In this document: in pieces, positions 19,008 through 29,269 of the stretch
Position numbering within the stretch: the first letter of the stretch is position 1
How the letters are laid out: each line of letters starts with the position of its first letter
Assembly (NCBI GenBank): GCA_003427395.1
Contig: BFEA01000003.1
Span: 10,342,754 to 10,376,072 of the forward strand
Source of the DNA: Chara braunii
Taxonomy: Eukaryota; Streptophyta; Charophyceae; Charales; Characeae
Direction of reading: 5' to 3'
Length of the DNA stretch: 33,319 bases
Made by a program: the position numbers and the translations under genes
Notes under the pieces: generated by a model
What the model was told of the DNA's origin: nothing
The model's database searches: none
What the model saw: the letters and a program-made list of their open reading frames with translations, nothing else

Positions 19008-19047
19008 CCCACTTAACGAGGTGATAAGAGCATCCCCGTTAAGTGGG
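19008..19047. repeat. Strong 14-bp-stem hairpin
   Basis: CCCACTTAACGAGG (19008-19021) pairs with CCCCGTTAAGTGGG (19034-19047): 13 of 14 positions around a 12-base loop, just after a poly-T tract. It may be a relic of a small foldback element or a structured RNA end. Confidence 0.75.
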
Positions 19048-19073
19048 TCCCGATGTTGAAGGCTCTACATCTG

Positions 19074-19158
19074 CTGGAAATCGGGTTCAGCGTCCCTGTA
19101 CAATAACATGTGTCAACTGGAAATCGGATCCAGCATCCCTTGTATAATGACGTGAAAG
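19074..19158 (+). repeat. Two 43-bp tandem repeats
   Basis: CTGGAAATCGG(G/A)T(T/C)CAGC(G/A)TCCCT begins at 19,074 and again at 19,117. The copies continue as TGTACAATAACATG and TGTATAATGACGTG. Confidence 0.75.
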
Positions 19159-19540
19159 GATGCCTTACTATGCATCCGATGATATGTGAGGGTGTTCTCT
19201 CTCTTCTATTCTCTTCTTGTGTCATTACCGTTTCTTTTTACAGGATTAGGCAAAATTCAAAAAACAACTCAGAAACCCGCCTTCAATCCTCTTTACCTTC
19301 CTCCGGCAAGACTTACTGCAGTGGAGCCACCATCTCACCTGCTGTTGTACCCTATTTCCATCCTACGAGCTAACCCCCTCACTCAGAGGACGCTTGATAT
19401 CCAACCATCTACTTATCCCACTCACCCCTTTTCTGATAAATTCAAGAAAATTTCAAAAATAAAATAAAAAAATTAGAGAAACGAAATTAGAGTTGAAACT
19501 ACCATCAATCCAAACCAAACCCACACTACAGGCGAGAAAC
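19159..19540. other. Short gene-free stretch
   Basis: CTTTTTACAG before GATTAGG near 19,235-19,243 looks like a 3' splice site. The following frame (to about 19,467) is Ser/Pro/Leu-rich and unrecognised. AATAAAATAAAAAAATT near 19,459 is a possible polyadenylation region. Confidence 0.3.
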
Positions 19541-19544
19541 CGTC

Positions 19545-20395
19545 ACTCAAGGTTTCAGTCCTCGTACTAGAAGTTGCAAGTTCTCACACCCCCCTTGCGA
19601 GGGTTACAAGGCAACCCAAGCTGCCCCAACACCGAACTGACTGTTTTCTGACGGACAGGAAGCGTCTTCCTCCCTCGACAACTTCCTTAGCTGCCAAACC
19701 CCCTACCGGGTTACAGGGTCACTGCCCCAGATTCAGCTACGTTGAAAGAGGTGGTTATGCCTTCCACCCTCGGCAAACTCCAATGACCTCAAGCTCCTCC
19801 CCATGGTCACAGAGCCACTGCTCCAGCACCGGCCACTGTCGCCCCACCCCGTCCTTGTAATAGACTTACCACCCTGAGCCTCCCTTCCCCTCCTGCATGA
19901 GCCCACCAAAAATTTCTTTCAAACCATGCTTCCGATTTCACCCTCCCTTTGAAAAAGAGGAGGAAGGGCAAGATCTAGAACCACTAACAATCCGACTCTT
20001 ACCTTCACCACCGATGAAGGACACGTTGATCCAGCTTTCACTCCTCGTACCAGAACTCATCAGATCTCATACCCCCTTGTTAGGGTTATAAGGCAACACA
20101 AACAACCCCAGTACCGATCTAACTGATTCTGACGGACAGATAGTGCCTTCCCCCCTTGACACCTCTCTTAACTGTATAACCCCTCAAGGTTACAGGTTCA
20201 CCGCCCCAGCAACAGCTATGTCGGGCGAGATGGTTGTGCCTTCCACCTCGGCATAACTTGAATGGCCTCAAGCTAACCCTGGTCACAGAGCAAATGCTCC
20301 AGCACCGGCCAATGCCGTCCCACCCCACCCTACTGGTTGGACTTACTATTCTAAATTGTCGGTTCCTCTTCTAAGTGAGCCCCCCCACTTCCCAC
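19545..20395 (+). repeat. Diverged direct duplication, ~380 bp, offset ~481
   Basis: Copy 1 (about 19,545-19,925) and copy 2 (about 20,025-20,395) share, in order, CCTCGTAC, AGGGTTA, AAGGCAAC, TGACGGACAG (19,649 and 20,130), GGTTACAG, CTGCCCCAG/CCGCCCCAG, GCCTTCCACC, GGTCACAGAGC, CTCCAGCACCGGCCA and TGAGCCC. The offset drifts from 483 to 476, showing small indels. No gene. Confidence 0.75.
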
Positions 20396-21700
20396 CTACC
20401 CCTAATTCGACCTCCCCCCTTTTAATTTGCAAAACCGCGCTAGGATGAATTACTTGAGAAGAAACTGCTTACCAAATCAATTTTGAACAGTTTGCGAAAT
20501 TTTCGAAATAGGAAATTCAGGTTCTGACATACCCCCGGGATTCCACAACACATAGTAAGCCCCATGTTCCTACACTGCCCCCACCAGGAGGCACCCCCTC
20601 TCCTCCTGGCCCCAGTTCGGAACAGCCTATAAACGGCCACTTCAACCCTCTAAAAGGCATACAGTTCCCCCTAGAGTATGCCTCCCAGGCTGAAGTTCCC
20701 CCTTCCTCCTGCCCCCTCCAAGCAAGGCAGCCCTCCCATCCTCACACCCTGCTCTAAGCAGCCACCCCCCTTGTCTTCTCCCCCCAACCGCCAGTGTTGA
20801 TCCGACCCTAAATCAACCTGGCCCAGAAAAAGACAAACCCTCATAATACCACCTCCCCCCTCCCAAAGGTAACACCTCCCCCCTTGTGCAACCTTCACGG
20901 GGAGGGGCTCCGAAACCTAAAGGAGACCCCCTCCCATTCACAAAGCGAGACACAAAACTAGCATACCAAGATCCCGACAAGCTCCAAAACCTAATTATCG
21001 AGAAAACCAATCAGATTCAAGATTTTTACGACGACCGCAATCAAGACTAAGAAATAAGATTTGCAGATGTAGATTTATTCAAATAGAGGAGAATTGCGAA
21101 AACTACTTTTAACTAATAGAAATTAGAACCACAATTAGGAAATCTGTCTGCAAAAGCCTATTGGAAAGGAACATTTAAGATCAAAAATTCAAGAAATCGA
21201 ACTAAGATGTCAAATATTGGACTCACGAATGTCTAAGATCAAGAATAATCCTGATCATAGTTGAGGCCATCAGCTTGCGAATTTCAAAAGATGGAATTGA
21301 AGATGAGATTTGATAAAATTTGAAAATCCAAAAAAGGAAAACCTCGCTCAGACAGCGGATCAGGAACTTATCAACCAAAATAGCAATTGTATCAGGTTCT
21401 TGGAATTAAGAAAAAATTGCGAAGATAAGGTTTGCTTTAACTGATCAAATGGGAACATCATTTAGCTGATATATATAGGAGAACGCGATTTAGCAGATGG
21501 AAATCAAATTACGAGAATCAGAATTAGGGACCAGACTCAAGTCAAGAACTGAAAGAAAAACTACATACTAGAACAAAATCCTATCACTCAACCAGAAAAG
21601 TCATCTTAGAAGGACAAAAACCTAGCTAGAGAAGAGTACCCCAAGTCCCCACACTTCGTTAACTACCCCTCCCCCCTCCAAACCTCACCTCCTCCTTCAT
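20396..21700. other. Gene-free: C-rich then A-rich DNA
   Basis: 20,396-20,990 is rich in C-runs (CCCCCC tracts) with no conserved frame. 20,990-21,620 is A-rich with repeated AAGATNNAGAATT-like and GAAATTAGAACC-like patches. I see no gene or clear repeat structure. Confidence 0.4.
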
Positions 21701-21705
21701 CGACT

Positions 21706-22281
21706 TTGCGAGCCAAGACTGGCCACCTTGTAGTCGACGCTCACTCGACCATCCTTAAAGGTCACTCGATGAAGATAAACGGACCGTGGCAAACCACGTT
21801 GCGAGCCCGTACCGCTAAACCTGCCAGCCGCCCCTCGCAGGTTAGTCCGGCGAGATGGAGGGATGTCATCATCCTAAGCACCACCACCCTCACCATGCTT
21901 GCAGTACTCTTCCCTCCCAACTGCGCCCACGGAGCCCTATCACGGGGTAGACACAAACCTCACCACAGCCCACACCCCCCTTTCCACCATCGTGCTCATC
22001 AAACTCGCCGTACCGTTTCTCTCGTGCCACGCCCAACATGTTCCCGCCACTTTGCGAAAACACTGCCCAAACAGACCAGGCCATCGCCATCAACCCCACC
22101 CTCTTCCCTCGCGCCACTTGTTCCTACTCCCCTTCGCCGCTCATCGTCGCGCCTTGCCATCCCGCGCCTCGTACCGCCGCCCGCTACGTCACCCAACGCC
22201 TCCGTAGCGCACCGTCAAAACCGTACCGGCAGGGGCGCAGCGCTCCCGGCCGCGCCACGCCCCCCCGAGTGGTTACACTGA
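21706..22281 (+). other. Long GC-rich open frame, probably not a gene
   Basis: 191 codons from ATG 21,706, Pro/Arg/Ser/His-rich with no recognisable domain. The same GC-rich DNA is open on the minus strand (21,890-22,117) and in a second + frame, as expected when stop codons are depleted by composition. A signal-peptide-like patch (IILSTTTLTMLAVLF) lies inside the frame rather than at the start. Listed only so the stretch is accounted for. Confidence 0.15.
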
Positions 22282-22451
22282 GGTAGGATTAGTGGTCATG
22301 CCCTTCACTGTTTTTGTCCTTTTCCGTTATTCGTTTTTGAAAAAGAGAAAAGAAGAAATAAAAGAAAAGTTGCCCGATTTGACAGGTAATTTAAAAAAAA
22401 ACGAAAAAATCCTGCTCCATGAAACTGCCAGGAAGATCCAGCGGCCTATCT

Positions 22452-22863
22452 CAGGGCCTCGCCACACCACTCTTGAAACGGCGAGATTTGTCAAAAGCTA
22501 TCAGAAGTTCTCAAGAGTTGTGTTCCCAAGAGTTTTCGGCCCCTCGCCACACAACACTCTCGAAAGCGCGATGCCGTTGGACACAGGATAAAAAACGACA
22601 GTCATACAACTTTGTTTTTTCCACATGGCGTTAGGATAACGGTCTGACAACTCTTGAAAACCGGTAGTCCCTCAAGGGTTCGGCCAAGGACGCTTGGAAA
22701 TACACGAGTTGCAGGCTGGGGTTTCCAATCTTTCAAGAGCAGCTCTTAAAAGGGTTTCAAGAGCCACTCTGACAGCTCCTGACTGCCCCAACTGTCAAGA
22801 GGCTGTGTGGCCATGCAGCAACTCTTGAAAAAAAGTTTTCAAGAGTGGTGTGGCGAGGCCCTC
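22452..22863. mobile_element. Foldback MITE, ~412 bp, with 26-bp terminal inverted repeats
   Basis: The left arm (22,453-22,478) reads AGGGCCTCGCC, ACACCA, CTCTTGAAA. The right arm (22,837-22,862) is its exact reverse complement over 26 bases. The left end CAGGG resembles hAT termini. Internally CTCTTGAAA/TTTCAAGAG and variants recur at least eight times in both orientations (for example near 22,510, 22,523, 22,648, 22,725, 22,749, 22,823 and 22,836), including the near-palindrome at 22,820-22,846. No coding capacity. I found no target-site duplication at these borders, so the true ends may differ by a few bases. Confidence 0.7.
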
Positions 22864-22922
22864 AGTTGGTTAGGCAGGCAAGTGACATTCAGGACGTTGT
22901 GGGTTCAAGCCCCATGGCCGCC
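22852..22922 (+). other. tRNA-like (SINE head or tRNA pseudogene) sequence
   Basis: CCTCAGTTGGTTAGG (22,860-22,874) resembles a tRNA D-arm / Pol III A box, and GGGTTCAAGCCCC (22,903-22,915) matches the B box with a T-stem that pairs. The spacing of about 35 bases is tRNA-like. An acceptor is only partly formed (GGCG with CGCC) and no clean anticodon stem can be drawn, so it is not a functional tRNA. The first 11 bases lie inside the right arm of the foldback element. Confidence 0.55.
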
Positions 22923-22946
22923 TGCGTCTGCGGTATTTGCGGCGTG

Positions 22947-22998
22947 TATGACCAACACGGGTGTGAGTGTTTATGACCAACATGGGTGTGAGTGTGAG
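22947..22998 (+). repeat. Two 25-bp tandem repeats
   Basis: TATGACCAACA(C/T)GGGTGTGAGTGT at 22,947 and 22,972, directly after the tRNA-like sequence. Confidence 0.75.
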
Positions 22999-23479
22999 CG
23001 CGAGTGGGTTGTGTGTGGTGTGTGGGAGAGTCTTGGCCATAGCCTCTGCTGGTACTCGATGAGGGGAGGGGGACGATGAGAACGGGAGGCGCAGCTACTA
23101 GCAAAATGCTCGGTCTTCGCGTTAGCCGAACCCCCGCCGGCGGCCCCACCCCATCTCTGACTACCGCTGTTGGTGCGGGGGGCAATATGAATTACCTCGT
23201 TTGTGAGGCCCTATGCTTGCAGGGGTCCCCTCTATATAGTCTTAGGAGTAGTGGTAGGAAGGTACTTAAAGGCGAAAAAAAGAATTTGAGAGAAGAACAT
23301 AGTGTAGTGTAATAATAAAAAAAAAAAAAAACTGCAAGGAAGGGAAACATCCGTTAAAATTGGAACGGTACGTGCAAGGATGACAAGCATAAATCCTGAA
23401 GAAAAAAAAAAAAACTGCCCCGAAGTTGCCTGAGGCAACCCCACTACTCCGCACCTACCTTTCACCATGCCAGAGGGGT

Positions 23480-23750
23480 CCTGGCGCTGCGAAAAACCGG
23501 CAAGGTTCTCCAGTGGCAAGCTGACGGGTATCGTTTAGGTGGTCGATCTGACGGAGAGGCTGGCGAAGAGCGCGGCGTACGAGGAGATCTAGGCTGTGAT
23601 TACGAAGGTCTCGGAGGTCGATCTTAAGGGTCAGTATCTTGGGGTACAAGGAGGACGATGAGGTGCCGTTCGATTTCATCGCCGGTGGTAGGCCGAGCAT
23701 CTTCGACGCCAAGGCGGGTATCATGGCCCTGAACGGCAATTTCGATTGAA
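23480..23750 (+). pseudogene. Decayed coding-like block, unit A
   Basis: On + the sequence reads as a protein-like frame with TAG codons: GKLTGIV, stop, VVDLTERLAKSAAYEEI, stop, [17 protein letters not shown]. After a one-base shift at GGGG it continues [32 protein letters not shown] and a stop. The minus strand is also open here for about 110 codons ([20 protein letters not shown]). The + reading looks more protein-like, so the minus frame is probably its shadow. Family unknown. Confidence 0.35.
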
Positions 23751-23802
23751 ATCGGTATCCTGGGACGACAACGAGTGGGGAATACTCCAACCACGTGGAT
23801 CT

Positions 23803-23859
23803 GGAGTTGATTGATCACAATGGAGTTGATTGAGCACAATGGAGTTGATCGAGCACAAT
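23803..23859 (+). repeat. 19-bp tandem repeats, three copies (unit A)
   Basis: GGAGTTGATTGAGCACAAT-type units. Equivalent arrays are at 26,879-26,935 (three) and 30,637-30,712 (four), so the copy number differs between macro-units. Confidence 0.9.
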
Positions 23860-24330
23860 GTTATCTACAGAGCTTAACTAAGAGAGTACGTGCATTAGAG
23901 TTTAATATGTAATTAGTCGTGTACGTGGGCTTTCTGATTGGTGGGCGTTAGCGCCATCCGCAGGAGTCGGTTACCGATAATGTAGTCTGGTTTTCTTTGG
24001 GATGATTGGGGGAGACTATATTTTGCTCATCCTCACTCAAACTTAAGGTGTACTATTTCGCTTGATTCTCCCATCTCTCGTTGGACTATATCGGGGCAAT
24101 CAATAGTCGAGCCTTTTTATCTCGATCGCCCGCGTTGGTATTTTGTTTTTGCAGCCTTTGCAGGCAGAGCGGCGGGCGAATGGAAACGGGTAAGAGACTG
24201 CTAGGGAAGGGTTGCTATAGGCTATAGATCGTTTGCTATTCCTTTTAGGACCTCGGGGACTAGTTTGGACCCATTTGATCCATATTCTCGAAATTGGATG
24301 TCGCTTCTGAGAGAGATACAACAATTATAG

Positions 24331-24351
24331 TATTTCGGAACGGAAGGAGTA
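24331..24351. other. Stowaway/mariner-like terminal sequence (unit A)
   Basis: On the minus strand this reads TA-CTCCTTCCGTTCC followed by GAAATA, close to plant Stowaway termini (TA target, CTCCCTCCGTYCC). Counterparts at 27,391-27,411 and 31,169-31,189 read CCAAAATA, closer still. No second terminus is visible in the unit, so only one end remains. Confidence 0.45.
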
Positions 24352-24400
24352 ATTGTTGAGAGTCTTGAGACCCTGCTGATTTGGACGGATTAATTATTTT

Positions 24401-24526
24401 GATGTTCCTTTGATGTGACCTGCTTGCAAGTTGAGCACAAGATTTGCCTTCCTGAAGAAAGGGATGTTGCTTTGACGTGACCTGCTTGAAAGTTGAGAAC
24501 ACGATTTGCCTTCCTGAAGAAAGGGA
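24401..24526 (+). repeat. 62-bp tandem duplication (unit A)
   Basis: GATGTT(C/G)CTTTGA(T/C)GTGACC, CTGCTTG and CTTCCTGAAGAAAGG occur at 24,401 and again at 24,463. Equivalent duplications lie at about 27,470-27,596 and 31,249-31,374. Since 62 is not a multiple of three, the long minus-strand frames across this duplication cannot reflect a repeated protein. Confidence 0.85.
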
Positions 24527-24671
24527 AAAGAAAGAGGGACAAAAGACTGGCTCGGAAGCAACCAAACGATAGAAACCGTAACAAAAACTGAGCTATTGTT
24601 TGGAAAGTGGTCACGAGTACGAATCCCTCGTGCAAGGCCACACTTACCAGGAATCTACATTGCAGAGTCGC

Positions 24672-24779
24672 TGACCGTCTAGAAAGGAAGACCAAAGGGA
24701 CCACAAACAAAGATTCTGAAGCTGTCAAAATGGAAGTTGGCAGCAGAAGAGATACGTTGGTCTTCCTTATAGACGGTCA
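24672..24779. repeat. 108-bp inverted repeat, conserved in all units
   Basis: TGACCGTCTAGAAAGGAAGACC (24,672-24,693) is the reverse complement of 24,759-24,779 except for one indel/mismatch. Copies lie at about 27,743-27,850 and 31,521-31,627. It resembles a small foldback element. Confidence 0.75.
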
Positions 24780-24803
24780 ACAATGTAGGTACTTCCTTAT
24801 AGA

Positions 24804-24819
24804 GCGGGCTCGAGCCCGC
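24804..24819. repeat. Perfect 16-bp palindrome GCGGGCTCGAGCCCGC
   Basis: Perfectly self-complementary and identical in all three units (24,804-24,819; 27,873-27,888; 31,651-31,666), 24-25 bases beyond the inverted repeat. It could be a dimeric binding site or a cruciform-forming element. Confidence 0.85.
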
Positions 24820-25734
24820 GAGTGCAAGAAGGGAGGCTGCGCTCTTGTTCGAGCGGAGGAGCTGCTGTCGAGGGGATGAAGATGGATCGTTTGTCACCAT
24901 TGCCTCTAGTGAAGAGGTACTGTGACAGGGAACTTTTGCGAATGAATTTGATGCCGATGGACTCCACCATGACCCGAACGCATGTTGATATCTATGGACA
25001 CACCAACATGATCCTATCCTGCCCTCGACAAGCGTAAAATGACCACCAAATCGTTGGCCGGTAGTCTGAGGGATGCGAGTGGAACAACATTGCATTGCCA
25101 TGGGCAGCAACGTCGGCTAGAAGAGGCAACCTCCGTTGAGAGAGAACCAACAGGGGAGGATAAGCAGCATGTATGAGACGGTGAGCCAACAACTACCTAC
25201 CTACAACTTTGGATAAGCAGGCAGGATGTCATTGACCAGATGAGCCAACAAGTGCAAGGACTCTGAGCGGTTGTGACGGGAGAGAGGTGGCAAGTCTATG
25301 CGAAGAAGTGCGCTCGCTGCGCAAGAGCAGCGGGAAAAAATGAAAGACGGGTGTCTTCATCTCGGAATGTTCATGGAACGTTTGTGGAAATCCCATCCAG
25401 TGAAGACTGGGTGAGTATGTCGAAAGACGTGACTTGTTTTCTTTGTTCCTTCTCTGGTTTTGTCTCTTTTTTGGCCCCTGGATGTCAGGACCGCCGTTGC
25501 TAGTTGTGGCAATTAGTTACTTTTTCACCTCTCGCCTCGTTTGGTGCGCAAGGGTTTCCCTTCTCCCTTTTGCTCTTCGCTGTCGTTGCTGCGCAAGTCT
25601 GCCCGCTGCTTCCGCTCTGGCCTCCGACTTCCGCAAGCTCTTCCTATCCGTCCAGCTTTTGTCACGATTCCACTCCAGGATCTCTTACCTCTGCTGACGG
25701 AGTCGGAATCCCCAACCCGGATCTCTGTCAGCAC

Positions 25735-26328
25735 ATTCCATAGGATGCTGGCTTGTTTCCCATCTCGGATCTCTGTCAGCACATTCCACAGTTTCTCAAA
25801 CTGTGCTGCAGAGTCCTGAAGATCCGTCAGGAGAACCACGCTCCACCTGGCAATGGCCACAATGGCCGGTGATCTGGCCTTTTCCTCTGTCAACCTATAC
25901 GACTCTTGGACTGAAAATGCAACTAGATCCAGCCCCAGAGGGGAAGTTGGATTAGGCTTGCCCTTACTCCAGCGCCACGCCGTGGGGTCAATGGGTAGGA
26001 GGCTTAGAGGAGCTCTACCCACCCACCTCGCAGATTTGAATTCAGCTCTCTTGTCTAGGTACTCAATCACTCTTATCTGAGTAGGATTGTGCCACTGGGA
26101 GACTACTCGACTACACTCTAGCTGCAAGCTGCCAGATGGATCCACTGTGCGCCACTCTTGTACTTCTTTGAAGCCACATTCTGTCAAATTCAACTGTTTT
26201 CAAACCTTTCCCTGGCTGGGAGCCTGCTCAGGCATATACCAGGTCCCAGGAGGATCCAGGCCTTCAGGGCCTAGCAGCAACTGTCAGTCCTCAGGTATCG
26301 CCTGAAGAATTCCTCTCCAGGTATCGCC
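25735..26328 (-). pseudogene. LINE ORF2 C-terminal fragment, unit A (internally deleted)
   Basis: Minus-strand frame 89% or so like unit B by eye (GFKEVQEWRTVDPSG, RVIEYLDKR, FEKLWNVL, QASILW), part of the region between the RT and the C-terminal zinc-binding domain of a non-LTR retrotransposon. The deletion near 25,715-25,740 removes the zinc-binding segment and leaves a partial duplication of GGATCTCTGTCAGCACATTCC. TGA at 26,200-26,202 is shared with unit B; a second TGA (about 26,285) replaces Trp. The LINE is 5'-truncated at the unit border. Confidence 0.7.
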
Positions 26329-26544
26329 TCAAAAAAAGAATTTGAGAGAAGAACATCGTGTAGTGTAATGAAAAAAAAAAAAAAAACTGCCAGGAAGGGA
26401 AACATCCGTTAAAATTGGAACGGTGCGCGCAAGGATGACAAGCATAAATCCTGAAGAAAAAAAAAAAACCTGCCCAGAAGTTGCCTGAGGCAACCCCACT
26501 ACTCCGCGCCTGCCTTTCCCCATGCCAGAGGGGTACTGGCGCTG

Positions 26545-26825
26545 CGAAAAGCCGGCAAGGTTCTCCTTTCCGAGCTCAGTGGCAAGTTGACGGGTATCGT
26601 CTAGGTGGTCCATCTGACGGAGAGGCTGGCGAAGAGCGCGACGTACGAGGAGATCTAGGCTGTGATTACGAAGGTCTCGAAGGTCAATCAGAAGGGTAGG
26701 TATCTTGGGGTACATGGAGCACGATGAGGTGTCGTCCGATTTCATCGCCGGTGGACAGCGGTGGTAGGTCGAGCATCTTCGACGCCAAGGCGTGTATCAT
26801 GGCCCTGAGCGGCAATTTCGATTGA
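26545..26825 (+). pseudogene. Decayed coding-like block, unit B
   Basis: Same block as at 23,480 with both TAG codons, the shared shift at GGGG and an additional 10-bp insertion. Reads LTERLAKSATYEEI, stop, AVITKVSKVNQKGRYLG. Minus strand open as in the other copies. Confidence 0.35.
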
Positions 26826-26878
26826 AATCCGTATCCTGGGACGACAACGAGTGGCGAATACTCTAACCGCGTGGATCT

Positions 26879-26935
26879 GGAGTTGATTGATCACAACGGA
26901 GTTGATTGAGCACAATGGAGTTGATTGAGCACCAT
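26879..26935 (+). repeat. 19-bp tandem repeats, three copies (unit B)
   Basis: Same repeat as at 23,803-23,859, with single-base changes (CACAAC, CACCAT). Confidence 0.9.
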
Positions 26936-28756
26936 GTTATCTACAAAGCTTAACTAAGAGAGTACGCGCAGTAGAGTTTAATAAGTAATTAGTCGTGTAC
27001 ATGGGTTTTCCGATTGGTGGGCGTTAGCGCCATCCTCAGGAGTCGGTTACCGATAATATAGTCTGGTTTTCTTTGGGATGATTAGGGGTGACAATATTTT
27101 GCTCATCCTCACTCAAACTTAAGGTGTACTGTTTCGCTTGATTCTCCCATCTCTCGTTGGACTATATCAGGGCAATCAATAATCCAGTCTTTTTATCTCG
27201 ATCGTCTGCACTGTTATTTGTTTTGCAGGTAGAGCGGCGGGCGAATAAAAACGGTTAACGGACTGCTAGGGAAGGGTTGCTATAGGCTATAGATCGTTTG
27301 CTATTCCTTTGAGGAGCTCGGGGACTAATTTGGACCCATTTGACCCATATTCTCAGAATTGAATGCCGCTTCCGAGAGAGAGACTACAATTATTTTGGAA
27401 CGGAAGGAGTAATTCATTGTGATGTTGAGAGTCTTGAGACCCTGCAGATTTGGACGGATTAATTGTTTTGATGTTGCTTTGATGTCACCTGCTTGAAAGT
27501 TGAGAATAAGATTGGCCTTCCTGAAGAAAGGGATGTTGCTTTGAAGTGACTTGCTAGAAAGTTGAGAACAAGATTTGCCTTCCTGAAGAAAGGGAAAAGA
27601 AAGAGGGACAAAAGACTGACTCGGAAACAACCAAACGATAGAAATCGTGACAAAAACAGAGCTTTTGTTTGGAAAGCGGTTACGAGTACGGATCCCTCGT
27701 GCAAGGCCACACTTACAAGGAATCTACATTGCTGAGTCGCTGACCGTCTAGAAAGGAAGACCAAAGGGGCCACAAACAAAGATACTAAAGCTGTCAAAAT
27801 GGAAGTTGGGAGCAACAGAGATACGTTGGTCTCCCTTATAGACGGTCAACAACGTAGGTACTTCCTTATAGAGCGGGCTCGAGCCCGCGATGCAAGAAGG
27901 GAGGTTGCGCTCTTGTTCGAGCGGAGGAGCTGTTGTCGAGGGGATGAAGATGGATCGTTTTTCACCAGTGCCTTTGTTGAAGAGGTACTGTGACAGGGAC
28001 CTTTTGTGAATGAATTTGATGTCTATGGACTCCACAATGAACCAAACGCATCTTCATGTCTATGGACACACCACCATGATCCTATCCTGCCCTCTATAAG
28101 CGGAGAATGACTACCAAATCGTTGGCTGCTAGTCTGAGGGATGCGAGTGGAACAACATTGCATTGCCATGGGCAGCAATGTCGGCTAGAAAAGGCAACCT
28201 CTGCTGAGAGAGAACCAACAGGGGAGGAGAAGCAGCCAGTATGAGGAGATGAGCCGACAACTACCTACCTACAACTTCGGATAAGCAGGCAGGATGTCAT
28301 TGAGCAGATCAGCCGAGAAGTACAAGGACTCTGAGCGGTTGTGACGGGAGAGAGGTGGCAAGTCTATGCGAAGAAGTGCGCTCGATGCGCAAGAGCAGCG
28401 GAAAAAAACGAAAGTCGGATGTCTTCATCTCGGAATGTTCGTGGAACGTTCGTGGAAATCCCATCCAGTGAAGACTGGGTGAGTATGTCGAAAGACGTAA
28501 CACTTTGTTCCTTCTCTGGTTCTATCTCTTTCTTGGCCCCTCGACGCCAATACCATTGTTGCTAGTTGTGGCAATGAGTTACTCTCTCACCTCTCGCCTC
28601 GTTTGGTGCGCAAGTGTTTCTATTCTCCCTCTCGCTCTTCTCTGTCGTTGGTGCGCAAGTGTGCCCGTTGCTTCCTCTCTGGCCTCTGCCTTCCGCAAGC
28701 TCTTCCTATCCGTCCAGCTTTTGTCACGACTCCACTCTAGGACCTCTTACCGCCAC

Positions 28757-28774
28757 TGGCGCAGTCGGGATCCC
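28757..28774 (+). other. Primer-binding-site-like motif (unit B, first copy)
   Basis: TGGCGCAGTCGGGATCCC, shaped like the complement of a tRNA 3' end (CCA plus 7-nt acceptor plus GATCCC of a T-arm). A near copy with GCGGAG follows 137 bases later (28,894). Unit C has both (32,529-32,546; 32,666-32,683) and unit A one degraded copy (25,695-25,712). No flanking LTR was identified, so the assignment is tentative. Confidence 0.25.
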
Positions 28775-29269
28775 CAGCCCCGTTTCTTCTGTTCCCCTGG
28801 GGGTCTGCAGGCCGCCCATGGCCAAGGCGTTGGTCTCCTCATGAGACCCATGGCTTTCTCTCCCGGAGTCGTCATGTGGTGGATCGCCTCCGCTGGCGGA
28901 GTCGGGATCCCCTGTCCCGTTTTAATCGCTTGGCGCTAAGCCGTAGTAGCTTGTGCGCAGCCCCTCCGCTGCCCCTCCCTCGTCTTCATCCCTCGATTCT
29001 TCGTCACTGATTCAGCGATACTCATCGCCAAGCCTGAGTCGACAGTCTTTATCCTCTTTCTCCCCCCTCTTGCTTTTCCTTTCGAGTCTCGTTCTGGCGC
29101 TCTGCCTGCCAGAGTATAACCTTAGATGGAAAAGAGAAAAACAGCGACGTAACAACGGGGAGCCATAGCTGCCGCTGTGAGGGAGGAAAGGAGCAGCAAC
29201 AACATAAGGGGTAGCAGCACCAACCGGAGTAGGAGGAAGAGGAGGAGGACCACAGCAGCAGCAGCCGCA

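Larger units (their letters stand above)
23275..26330 (+). repeat. Tandem macro-unit A (3,056 bp)
   Basis: First of three head-to-tail copies; homology starts at AAAAAAAGAATTTGAGAG (23,275). Order within the unit: A-runs; a decayed coding-like block; 19-bp repeats; an intergenic block with GATTGGTGGGCG; a Stowaway-like end; a 62-bp tandem duplication; an inverted repeat and a 16-bp palindrome; GC-rich DNA; a LINE fragment on the minus strand. Relative to unit B it lacks about 0.7 kb near 25,715 that includes the LINE zinc-finger region. Confidence 0.9.

Noticed and set aside
22852-22922. Functional tRNA gene
   Set aside because: A and B boxes are present but the acceptor and anticodon stems do not form.
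24390-24728. 112-118-codon minus frames present in all three units (also 27,459-27,815 and 31,237-31,593)
   Set aside because: They cross a 62-bp duplication that is not a multiple of three and read as Leu/Phe/Ser-rich; conservation follows from the tandem duplication itself.
28505-28939. 144-147-codon + frames in units B and C
   Set aside because: GC-rich stretch with more than one + phase open, the frame differs between copies because of indels, and unit A lacks half of it.
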